A stretch of 64,000 bases of DNA. Source: Steromphala cineraria. Lineage: Eukaryota > Mollusca > Gastropoda > Trochida > Trochidae. The notes under the pieces were generated by a model that saw nothing but the letters and a program-made list of their open reading frames with translations, was not told the origin of the DNA and made no database searches. The first letter of the stretch is position 1; every line of letters starts with the position of its first letter. Of the stretch, positions 37,851-47,137 are shown in pieces. The translations under genes were made by a program, and so were the position numbers. The stretch is taken from NCBI GenBank assembly GCA_916613615.1, contig OU744730.1:1674001-1738000 (forward strand), given 5' to 3'.

Positions 37851-37880
37851 CTTGCATTTAGCAAGCGAAACGTTGAATCT
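37851..37880 (+). ncRNA. Degenerate hammerhead-like motif in Penelope tail
   Basis: About 75 bp after the Penelope stop, TTGAGGA is followed by a stem AGCTTGC/GCAAGC with a 5-base loop and then GAAACG. This copies the layout of the hammerhead core (CUGANGA, stem II, GAAA) known from Penelope-like elements, but the first core base is U instead of C. Catalysis is therefore doubtful; no cleavage triplet was confidently placed. Confidence 0.35.
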
Positions 37881-38898
37881 TATGATGGTTTTAGAGTAGG
37901 ACATATATATATTATTCAAAGAGTAAAGAGTAATCTGTTATGCTTAAACTTTCTATGGAGCAGTGCCAATGCATTTTGTGAAAATTACAAAAGAAGGTCA
38001 AAATGAAGTGACCTTGGGGCCTGTGTCGGGACACGTGACGAAAATGGAAGCGATAACACACTGGTTGCTCATACCTGGATACCAAATAACATATTGTATA
38101 ACTTAAGCCAACCTTATTGCGTAAAAATCATTTTAATGAACGTCTTAACAAATGAAATGTTAACCCCTGTAATTAATAAGTTGAAAAGTTGCTTATCCCA
38201 CCCCCCTTTAATTTTGATTGGTTGGTTGTTTAAAGAAATGGTTGATTAAAACGAAGTATTTTGTTTCAAACTTCTATCGTTTTCAGTTCTATAATCAGAA
38301 TGATTACTATATGTAGATAAGTTTTGTTTTTATTACTTTCTATTGAACAATATATGTGGTGGATGACACCTGCTTTATTCGTTCCACGTTTCGATAGATA
38401 TTTTCTTATATAAGCATAGATTGAAGATAGAGCACATGTGGTTGACTTTTAGTTTGGAATGATATAATTTTATCATAAACTTCATCTTCTAAAAATCTCA
38501 AAGATGCCTAATGCAAGTCTCGTAACGGGTATCTAGAATTTTGCTTATAGCATTAGTGAATAAGTGGAGTTTCATTATGTGAAGAAGAACAGGAGCTTTA
38601 GCTAGGCAAAACGTTTCTACTCTGCTACACTGTTGAAGTGTAAAGTATGTTCTTAATTCTTTATGTACACGACGTTTCCTTTGGACAAAAAAGCTTTTTC
38701 TAATCTTATGATCTGTCATTTTCATATTGTAGCTTTGACATAGTTCACTTTCCAGTGCAAACACACAAACTGACAATCATTGAAAGTGTCTCTATACTTT
38801 CAAAATTAAAACCGGTATGATTTCGGCAACTTAAACAATACTCTTCAATTCATTCTGGTTTTGCAACTACAAAGATCAATTCTAATACACTATTGAAA
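37881..38898. other. Upstream region of the CARD-NTPase gene, no other gene
   Basis: A minus-strand 92-codon frame (38,498-38,776) lacks any recognisable motif. If 38,899 is the true start codon, the promoter and 5' untranslated region lie here. No clear TATA or initiator could be singled out. Confidence 0.35.
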
Positions 38899-39017
38899 AT
38901 GGAAGGATTAATTGTATACTCTTTTGCCGTGTTAATAACATCCGCTTTTTTTTACAGTTTAATACGAGGAAATAAGAAAAAAGCCTTGACTATGGATAAA
39001 GGAGTCTCTACGCAGAG
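38899..39017 (+). CDS. Exon 1 of CARD-nSTAND3 gene: hydrophobic N-terminal anchor
   Basis: The ATG at 38,899 has A at -3 and G at +4, a favourable animal start context. It opens MEGLIVYSFAVLITSAFFYS followed by LIRGNKKK: one hydrophobic segment (about residues 3-22) and then a basic cluster, the layout of a signal-anchor or mitochondrial/ER outer-membrane anchor. The exon ends at GTATGT (donor 39,018) in phase 2 after 39 full codons. The next strong exon with a compatible acceptor phase is the CARD exon at 44,171: its first base completes an AGT codon and its ATG stays in frame. The join over a 5.2 kb intron is inference from phase and splice sites, and a chance fit is possible. An alternative reading is that a pyrimidine-tract acceptor at 38,957 starts the exon. 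Confidence 0.55.
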
Positions 39018-39078
39018 GTATGTTTATAAAAATATTTTCGCTGCTCTCCTTATGGAGACATAATATTTTGTATTTGCT

Positions 39079-39136
39079 TTAATATACAGTTGATATCCTC
39101 TGAAGTCAGGTTTCTTAGGAACATAATATTGTTTAT
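39079..39136 (+). repeat. Isolated copy of the 62 bp intronic repeat
   Basis: Contains CAGTTGATATCCTCTGAAGT and AGGAACATAATATTG, the core of the array at 40,447-40,920. A further partial copy lies at 39,579-39,622. Confidence 0.8.
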
Positions 39137-39185
39137 TATATGATTGGCGGTGAAATACCGAGATCTATCAATGACAGTAAACCGT

Positions 39186-39257
39186 GTTATCAGTCACTAG
39201 TGACAATAATATTGGAACGTGTTATCATGCATGGATCAGTCACTAGTGACTGATAAC
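39186..39257. repeat. Inverted repeat, GTTATCAGTCACTAGTGAC arms
   Basis: Nineteen-base arms at 39,186-39,204 and 39,239-39,257 are exact reverse complements; each also contains the palindrome GTCACTAGTGAC. Confidence 0.8.
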
Positions 39258-39415
39258 AACAATGACCTGACGTCATCGAACAATGCTCTGACGTAATGAC
39301 ACGCTCATGACGTCATGTTGTTGCTTTGGCGACGGGCTCTCTTTGGAGCCGACTCAACGTAAATGCACTTCAATTTTGTTTGAAATACAACGATTAAATC
39401 ATAAAATAAATAGAA

Positions 39416-39566
39416 AATTTGTGTTTTCTTGACAAATACCACGTTTATCTCATCTCGTGAGGCAAAAAAGTTACATATTTTCACTCGTGGCTGTGCCGCT
39501 CGTGAAAATATAAACTTTCTTCCTAACTCGATGAGATAAACATGGTATGTGTCAAGAAAACACAAA
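39416..39566. repeat. 151 bp foldback hairpin in intron 1
   Basis: The arms begin ATTTGTGTTTTCTTGACA and end in the reverse complement. They pair, with some mismatches, down to a loop near 39,486-39,496. A 62 bp repeat copy starts 13 bp downstream. No clear target duplication. Confidence 0.75.
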
Positions 39567-39739
39567 TATCCTCCAAGTATTAACCTGTTTAACCGTTGAT
39601 ATCCTCTGAAGTCAGGTGTATTCTACCATGAATGTGATGAATACTAGATTCTGATTGGTTCTCCTGGAAAATCAACCGTGATCAATTTTGGATTGAACGT
39701 CCTCTGATTTTGAGGCCGCCTCACCGCGCAGTGATACAG

Positions 39740-40045
39740 CCGACTGGCAATTTCAGAGCTTGTATTCTGCTGTTTACTGAGATTAAATCTTTTTAAAAGT
39801 TATTTAACATGTTTTATTTTCGTGTGTTTACGGGGAATGACCAAATCGTGTGAGGCAGATAAAGTATTTTATTCAAAATAAGAAGTTTAATTGGTCAATC
39901 AGCGCCACACGCAGCGGGCTTCCTTCGATTACGGCAAGAATACAGTGACGTCATTTAAGCGCGCTCTTATGACGTCATAATCCTTGGCAACGTCATAGTG
40001 GTGTCTATTAGAATCATCTTTTTGATTGATAGGGATGTCTCAGTC
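39740..40045 (+). repeat. Old interspersed repeat, copy B (uninterrupted)
   Basis: Matches, on the opposite strand, the three pieces of the repeat at 3,329-7,071 and lacks both insertions found there. It contains two TGACGTCA-type palindromes (about 39,949 and 39,971). Confidence 0.8.
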
Positions 40046-40089
40046 TATATTGTAAACAATTAATTGAATCACACATTTTTAAAGGTACG

Positions 40090-40284
40090 ATGTCAATAGC
40101 TGTGTTGAAGAAAGTGAGAAATATACTTGAAGGACACGCAATGATAGATTTTCAAATCACAAAGAGCAAATCCCCCGGCACAGACGAGTTCATTTTTGTT
40201 GCCGGAAGTAAGGACATTTTACAAAGTGCAATTCGCTTATACAAAGAGTTCACGATTAATGTTCTCATGGCAGAATGGAGATAA
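40090..40284 (+). CDS. 64-codon open frame beside a long palindrome, unrecognised
   Basis: An ATG-to-TAA frame of 64 codons, with codons of ordinary composition, starts MSIAVLKKVRNILEGHAMID and ends in LMAEWR. It shows no family I can name. Its stop codon overlaps the first bases of the palindrome at 40,277-40,443. It cannot be joined in frame to exon 1 and exon 2 of the surrounding gene, so it is not an internal exon. It may be a relic exon carried by the repeat, or chance. Confidence 0.25.
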   Translation: MSIAVLKKVRNILEGHAMIDFQITKSKSPGTDEFIFVAGSKDILQSAIRLYKEFTINVLMAEWR

Positions 40285-40443
40285 ACCTAGTGTGTTTGAA
40301 AATCAGAGACATGTTATACTGGATTGATAGCGAGTAAATTCTAAATTGAAACCTCACGCGCGTGAGGTTTCAATTTTAGAATTTACTCGCTATCAATCCA
40401 GTATAACATGTCTCTGATTTTCAAACACACTAGGTTTATCTCC
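40277..40443. repeat. Near-perfect 167 bp palindrome
   Basis: The two halves are reverse complements with a single one-base indel and no spacer; the centre is CCTCACGCGCGTGAGG. Each arm carries AACATGTCTCTGATTTTCAA on one strand. Half of this sequence occurs singly at 3,329-3,405. The 62 bp tandem array begins 4 bp after it. Confidence 0.9.
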
Positions 40444-40446
40444 TAT

Positions 40447-40920
40447 TTAACCTGTTTAACAGTTGATATCCTCTGAAGTCAGGTTTCTTAGGAACACAAT
40501 ATTGTGAATTAACCTGTTTAACAGTTGATATCCTCTGAAGTCAGGTTTCTTAGGAACATAATATTGTGAATTAACCTGTTTAACAGTTGATATCCTCTGA
40601 AGTCAGGTTTTTTAGGAACGTAATGTTGTGAATTAACCTGTTTAACAGTTGATATCCTCTGAAGTCAGGTTTCTTAGGAACGTAATGTTGTGAATTAACC
40701 TGTTTAACAGTTGATATCCTCTGAAGTCAGGTTTCTTAGGAACATAATGTTGTGAATTAACCTGTTTAACAGTTGATATCCTCTGAAATCAGGTTTCTTA
40801 GGAACATAATATTGTGAATTAACCTGTTTAACAGTTGATATCCTCTGAAGTCAGGTTTCTCAAGAACGTAGTATTTTCTATTAACCTGATAAACAGTTGA
40901 TATCCTATGAAGTCAGGTTT
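40447..40920 (+). repeat. 62 bp tandem repeat, 8 copies
   Basis: Units start at 40,447, 40,509, 40,571, 40,633, 40,695, 40,757, 40,819 and 40,881 with TTAACCTG. They contain AACAGTTGATATCCTCTGAA and TTAGGAACRTAATRTTGTG. The last unit is diverged and ends in an A-run. Single copies flank other hairpins in the same intron. Confidence 0.92.
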
Positions 40921-40984
40921 AAAAAAAACAAGTAGTTGTCACTAACGTGACCATGGCCCCCGCCCCTAGAGAGAAATTGACTTA

Positions 40985-41689
40985 AACGGTTGGTGTCTCA
41001 TAGTGTACCCTTAAAACGAAGTCAAGGTTACCAAAACCAACTGGTGTCTGCTTATCTAATGAACAATGACAATGAAGACTGAAACAAAGGTTTTTGGTGA
41101 TATCGGGCTAAAAAAAGTCCTGTTGTGATCTTGAAAATTAGGCCAATGTCACCAAAACAAAAAAACAACTGGTGTCTGCGTAACCACCCAATGAAGATGG
41201 ATACCAAGTTTGAAGGCTCTTGGTGCAAGATGTTGTGTGATATCAGCATAAGTATGTTTCCCTGTTGTGACCTTGAAAACTAGGTCAAGGTTACAATAAC
41301 TAAATGGCATCTGCACATCCACCCACTGAAGACTTATACCAAGTTTGCAGGCTCTTAGTGTAAGTGTTCGTGAGATATCACGCTTACAAGATTTCATGTA
41401 CTAGTCATAGTTTTTGTCGTGACCTTGAAAATTAGGTTACGGTCATGAATACCAATTGGTGTCTGCATATCCACCCAATTAAGACTCATACTTAGTTTGA
41501 AGACTCTAGGTGCAAGTGTTTGTGAGATATTGCGCTAAGAAGGTTTAACATACATGTCAAAGTGCTTTTTTGACCATGAAACTTAGGTCAAGGTCACCAA
41601 AACCAACTGGTGTCTGCGTATTCACTTAATAAAGACCTATACCAAGGTTCTGGGTGGAAGGGTTTGTGAGATATCGCGCTAACATAGAG
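40985..41689 (+). repeat. Five diverged 130-150 bp units rich in AGGTCA half-sites
   Basis: Each unit has a TGACCTTGAAAA stretch, then AGGTCAAGGTCACC-like sequence, then ACTGGTGTCTGC and CACCCAATGAAGAC, then TGTGAGATATCGCGCTAA. The repeats are diverged from one another. AGGTCA is the nuclear-receptor half-site, so several potential sites lie in this intron; use is unproven. Confidence 0.75.
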
Positions 41690-41831
41690 AATACTAAACG
41701 ACGTTCAGTTTAATACCATATTTATGAAACGAGTGGATGGTATTCGTATTTAACGAGCGAAAGCGAGTTAAATACCAATACTATCCACGAGTTTCATAAA
41801 TATGGTATTAAACTGAACGGAGTTTAGTATT
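41690..41831. repeat. 142 bp foldback hairpin in intron 1
   Basis: The arms from 41,690 (AATACTAAACGACGTTCAGT) and to 41,831 pair at roughly nine of ten positions around a 10 bp loop GAGCGAAAGC. No TSD identified. Confidence 0.8.
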
Positions 41832-43458
41832 TTATTTATTACACTCTGTAAATTAATGATATAAAATGAAAATTATATTGACTCTCAATTGACCATTTTC
41901 CAGTTTTGACGTTTAGAGTTATCCTTGACCGCGGGCAACGTCACGCTTGGCGTCAATGGGATTTAGTGCAGTAGCTTACATTTTCATGTTGTAAAATAGT
42001 ATGGGAAATTGTTTGATTTGAAAGATATTAAACAATAATAAATAATGATTGTTAAGGGGTGAGATTCTTAATTTTAATCTGTCTTTTTATGTTATAGGCC
42101 ACCGTACGGCTGTCTGTATTAGTCTATAGATACATATATATACGTACTGCAGCTAGGCTATGTAACTCAAATTGTTTGATTTTCGTCAAATTGATTTTAA
42201 AACTATTTTACAAGTTTGGATTTAATCATTCATATAAAAATAATTCTTTGAAAAGAAAGTTTGAAAGTTTATATGAATCCTTCCAGATTTATTAAATTTA
42301 CCCGCAAAATATAGTGATTGTGGCCTTTTGGCTTGTCATGAAATTAGTTTCCTAATAAATTTATGCAAAAGATATATTTTAGTTGACGTACCATCGGAGA
42401 ATACTGTATTAATAATTTATAAACTGAGTTATTTAGTAAAATATGATGTGATCGAAGAACGTACCATTACATATTTTATATCTTAAACTCTAAATATATG
42501 TCTTTTTGGTATTTCTACGTTGTATACAACATAACAGATGTCTTACTTAGGCCTATGAAATAAATTGTAGACAATGATTAAATTAAATAATTGGCTTATG
42601 TCGCGAGTATCTCTACCCTCTTCATCTACGCGTCATTTTTGTCGTTAAAAATATACAGAGGTATCATATTTTGTCGTATTTTGCGTAAATTCAATAGACT
42701 AATGTTATTCCGGTTTTACATAATTAATTTCTTATGCGATGAATTATGTATATTTCTTTGTCAAACCTTGTATGTATATTTGAAATCATCTCAGTTTGAA
42801 GTACATATGTATTAAAAATAAATAATTCAAAGGCCGGGCACTGTAAGGGTTAAACGTAAGAGGCAATTTTCTCAAATGTGAAAACTAAATACATGTACAG
42901 TGATAAAAGTTTATCCTTAGTAATTGTCATATGATAACGTAATAATGATTACTCCTTATTCTCATTACGTAATTGGTGCTCCCTAGCTGACATGCGCAGT
43001 TCTATGTTTCCTGTCAAGCAGACGACAACGCGCGATGGCGCCAATCACAACTGTCAACATGATGTAACTATCTGATAATAAATCTCCAAGAAATCATCAC
43101 GCCTTCCTGAATTCTATGACAGTAAATTATTTATAAAGTTCTGAATATGATAAACGTTAGTTCAAGATTCTGAGCGACGGGATTCTTTCAAACGACGTCA
43201 CCATGGAAATGACGTCATAATCGTTGTAGACTATGACGTCATAAGGGCCAAGGCTGGCGATGTTCTCGGAGTTTTGTTTAGGATTCCTTTTTTTTAGTGT
43301 TTAGTTTGTAGTTTTTCTTTACTAACGATAACACTAGTTTCTCACTATATTATTTTTCAATATCATATTAAAAAGTAGGTTTGTCACCAATGCATTGAGA
43401 TACGTCAAATCCGGTGTTCTAATTAGGAAAAAAGCTTGAAAAAGTAGAACCGGCAATC
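41832..43458. other. Intron 1 sequence, no exon seen
   Basis: AT-rich apart from 43,000-43,260, which has several CpG and three ACGTCA/TGACGTCA words (about 43,193, 43,211 and 43,233). No frame or splice pair compatible with the gene was found. Confidence 0.4.
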
Positions 43459-43515
43459 GTGCAATACGGAATTTGCCGTGCAATACGGAATTTGAAGACG
43501 TATTCCGTATTGCAC
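43459..43515. repeat. Small hairpin with tandem and inverted GTGCAATACGGAAT
   Basis: The word occurs twice forward (43,459 and 43,478) and once inverted (to 43,515). Diverged copies of the 62 bp repeat follow at 43,565-43,665. Confidence 0.75.
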
Positions 43516-43564
43516 CCTTGTATTACTATCCTTAGATTAAATTAGTATATACTAATATTGTGTA

Positions 43565-43665
43565 TTAACCTGATGAACAGTTGATATCCTATGAAGTCAG
43601 GTTTAGGAATGACATAATATTTGTATTAACCTGATAAACTATTGATATCCTATGAAGTCAGCATT
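43565..43665 (+). repeat. Two diverged copies of the 62 bp repeat
   Basis: Both contain TTAACCTGAT and GTTGATATCCTATGAAGTCAG or near variants. The CCTATGAAG version matches the last unit of the array at 40,881. Confidence 0.75.
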
Positions 43666-44170
43666 TAAAGCCTGGAATTGTCCTAATTTGAAAATGATTA
43701 ATTTTTTATTAAAATCTACGAACACACCAGTCATTGTCAGATTATTGTTAAGTTAAATCGTTCAGTTGTAGTTTTCTTTAGGATTACAACATAAGGAAAA
43801 CCACATGATAATAATTGTCAAAGGCAATCTGAATTAGAGTGTCAGAGATAGAAAATGTAAAAGTAATAACTTATGTATTTGATATTCCATAGGTTTGTAA
43901 TAGATTTAATTCCTATTTTGCAAATTGGGTCCCTGTAATATGGGCAATCAGAATATCTGCAATAAAATGTGTTAACTGTTGTAAATGGCTTGTGCAATTA
44001 TACCCATGATGACAAAAACACATTTTGTCTTCTGAAACCTAAATGTCATTTCCATTCACAATAACTTTGCACCAATGTTTAATTACGACCATTAAAATGA
44101 TTTATCTTTACTTTCTTTATTATTTTTCAAAACAAAAGTAGTAACTGAGCGTATCACTTATTCATTGCAG

Positions 44171-44442
44171 TGGACAGATGTCGCACAAAGAGATCTTGAG
44201 GAGGAATTATGTCTATCTGCGAGATAATCTCACGTCGGGGGAATTGATTGATTATCTGTACCAGGAGGACGTTCTAACACGACGAGAATACAATAAACTG
44301 AGGGATGAACGCCTTGAAGAAGAACGAACAATACAACTGATTGAACTATTGGAACGAAAAAACAGACACCAGTTCGCGAAGTTTCTTCATAGTTTGGAGC
44401 AGTCCCACGCCTTTGTGATAGATTATTTAGACATCAAATCAG
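44171..44442 (+). CDS. Exon 2 of CARD-nSTAND3 gene: CARD domain
   Basis: CARD is a death-fold domain that recruits other CARD proteins in innate immune and apoptotic signalling. The exon follows TTCATTGCAG and ends at AG/GTAAGA in phase 1. From MSHKEILRRN (residue 43 if exon 1 is right) it shows the six-helix CARD pattern: RRNYVYLRDNL, then LIDYLYQEDVLTRREYNKLR, then RTIQLIELLERKNRHQFAKF, then LHSLEQSHAFVIDYL. Length (about 85 residues) fits one whole CARD, and carriage on one exon is usual. The next exon adds a GTT codon (V) and stays open. If exon 1 is wrong, the ATG at 44,178 would be the start, giving a soluble protein. Confidence 0.85.
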
Positions 44443-46643
44443 GTAAGATATTTCAATCAAAAAATCTTTATATATCAATTGTGTTTTGTTAATAGATATT
44501 TCGAATAAAAGAACTTATTCTTAAGTATGGATATTGATTGCCTACATTCTATCAACAATCAACTCCCAGGAGTATCTTTATTTCTGCCATCTAGATAGAT
44601 TCTGTTTCTACAAATACGGTATTGCTTTTAATTTGAAAACCGTATGCAGACATATTGATATCAAATATGTTCTTACATGTATATAAAATCAGATTTATTT
44701 TAAGAGGACAAGCAAAAGGCCAACCTTGTTTGATATCACGATGAAATATACAAGGCAACATCTTCAATAACTATTTTGCTAGCATGGCAATGGTTTCAAA
44801 CAGTCATGATGACAATGTAAATGACTGTAAAAAGGTTAAAATTGTGAAGTAAGAGAGAATATATGTTTGCTTGATGTTACCAAAGTACCTCATATTCAAA
44901 TTTGTATGACGGACAACTTTCTGTTATATGACTCTCTTTATCATCATAAAACTTTCCAGGTAAAATGAAAATATTAGTATACAATATACAAAACAACTTG
45001 CATGAAAGTTCATATAATCAACAGGTATTGCAAGGTAATTGAATTTAGTCAAATGTTTTTTTTTTATAAATGTGTTTAATTTGTTAATTCTTATTTTAGA
45101 TAATTAAAGAATAACAACATTGCAATCATGATTCAAAACTGGTCATTACATGTAACATCATCTCACCTATTAATACAATTTTGTAGAAAATGCAATCAAC
45201 CTATCACAATTAGCCACAGCTCTTGAAATTAAGGGAGTTAACTCTTGTTAGAATGATAGTAATAATAGCATTTTCCTGCTTGGTGAACAGAGACCCATTT
45301 TGAATAACGCCCCTTGTGTCTTAGTGTTGGACAGGAAATCAACCCTTCAAACTTTTGCTTTATTCAGCAGTAACCGGTTAACCCACTAATCCAGCGAGCC
45401 GCGCCCGTTGTTGCTGAACTTAGCTGATAGCGGTCAACTAAGTTTATGCTCACTGTTATTCTTTTACGTTTAATAATTTAATTTTCACATCGAATGAACA
45501 TCAAAAGTTTCAAATCAAGTTTGAATAGGAAAACCGATTTGATTGGGAATTTGTTGAAATTAATAGAAATGTATAATCAATGTTGTCAAACAGCAAGGTA
45601 TCTTCCACTATATTAACATTTTCTAACAGGATGACTTAAAAACAAAAACAAATCATTATTGTCGTTTAAATGTTGCTGTGGTCTGTTGTATTTATCATTC
45701 ATTCTGAAAATACATCTTATAAAAATATAATTTAGAGGAAATACCTATTAGTTTTGAAAACTCTTTTAATCTAATTTTATCTTTTCTGATTATCTTATTA
45801 AATCCAAAAGATAAGATTACATTAACTACGTTCTTTATCGACTAATTATTACCCTTTGTTTTAATTATGGATATATGCCAACTATTTGAGGTATAATCTG
45901 TAATATATAATGAATTCAATGTCAATGGTTAGTCATCAATATTGAGTTTATTATTGCATTCCCGACAATGTTATTTAGATGTTTGATGAATATAAAAACA
46001 CGTAGATATTATGATTAATGAAGCTTTTGAATCCAATGTGTCGATCGCAATTATTTTTATGATTCTTTATCATTGCTTTCACAATTAACAGTCTATATGA
46101 TATGATCTTGTTTAGGCTAAAAATTCTTTAACCCTTAAATAACACCTGTATTCTTCCATTTCCCAAATGTTGAGCACTTTGCCAAATATTTACAAAACCA
46201 ATTCATACAAAACCAAACTCGTTATTTGTTGTATTTATATATATATATTATCATTATCAGTTAAAGCTTTGTGTTGGGAAAATGCAAGCTTTTCCAGTAT
46301 TGGATCTGCCCGTTCTAGATATATGCTTACTTCTGGCAGTCTGTCTCTAACAATTCATTTATCGTAAGGAGCCACAAGGGATGGACTAAGCTAAAACATT
46401 TTGACCTGTGTCTTACCCTGTGGCAAGGCATTTCATCCTAATTGCACTCAGTTGACCGAACTTAGTACAAGAAAACAGGATATATGGTCTCGACTAGCGC
46501 TAAGTAGCATATGTGAAAATATAACCTTCAGGATAATTATGTAGGTAACGCTATCAAGAATGCTGTATAAGATATTCATTCATGTCCTTTCATGGCAAAA
46601 AGTGAAAATTCAAAAATGACAAATTATTCTCCATCCTTTGAAG
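44443..46643. other. Intron 2 sequence
   Basis: AT-rich with no further exon compatible with phase 1. A GC-richer patch at about 45,340-45,440 is unremarkable. Confidence 0.4.
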
Positions 46644-46708
46644 GTTTATCCCTGAGGAAAGAATTCCAAGTTGGTTCATTGGTGGAGCATGAACATGACA
46701 CTGAAAAG
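46644..46708 (+). CDS. Possible optional exon 2a (65 bp)
   Basis: It follows a pyrimidine-rich TATTCTCCATCCTTTGAAG acceptor and ends before GTACAC. Entered in phase 1 it reads GLSLRKEFQVGSLVEHEHDT and leaves in phase 0, which only fits the next candidate exon at 47,083. The acceptor and donor are weak. Alternatively the ATG at 46,592 could start a CARD-less form. Confidence 0.3.
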
Positions 46709-47082
46709 GTACACAACTGTTGCTGTTTTTATGTTTCCTTTGTATTGACAGAAAATGGCTCTATAGCTAATAATGTTCTTAGACATCAAAGAGTGAAGTC
46801 ATCAATGACATTATATAAACTATTAGTCACTAGTCACTAACATTAAGGACGGACATTAATGACTACACCCGAGTAGGTATCGGATATAACCTTTAAGCGA
46901 CAGAAAATTGTATGTTTCATGTGATATGGTACCATACATGTAGGTAATTAAAAGATTATGTTCTTAAGAGGAGTGGTAACACGTGACAGACTTGCCTATA
47001 TAGGGTAACAGATCTAGCAAACTGACTTACCAACATGTCTCCAAGTGTCTTTGCTTTATCTATCAGCATGTAAACTTTACAG

Positions 47083-47137
47083 GAGCTGGAGGATGAACAT
47101 GAACATGAGATTGAAAAAAAAGGATTGAAAGTCGAAG
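47083..47137 (+). CDS. Possible optional exon 2b (55 bp)
   Basis: It follows ACTTTACAG and ends at GTAAGA, good splice sites. In phase 0 it reads ELEDEHEHEIEKKGLKVE and leaves in phase 1, matching the exon at 48,977. From phase 1 it hits a stop, so it requires exon 2a or another start before it. Together 2a and 2b add 120 bp and keep frame. The shared EHEH-type acidic text hints that they arose by duplication. Confidence 0.4.
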
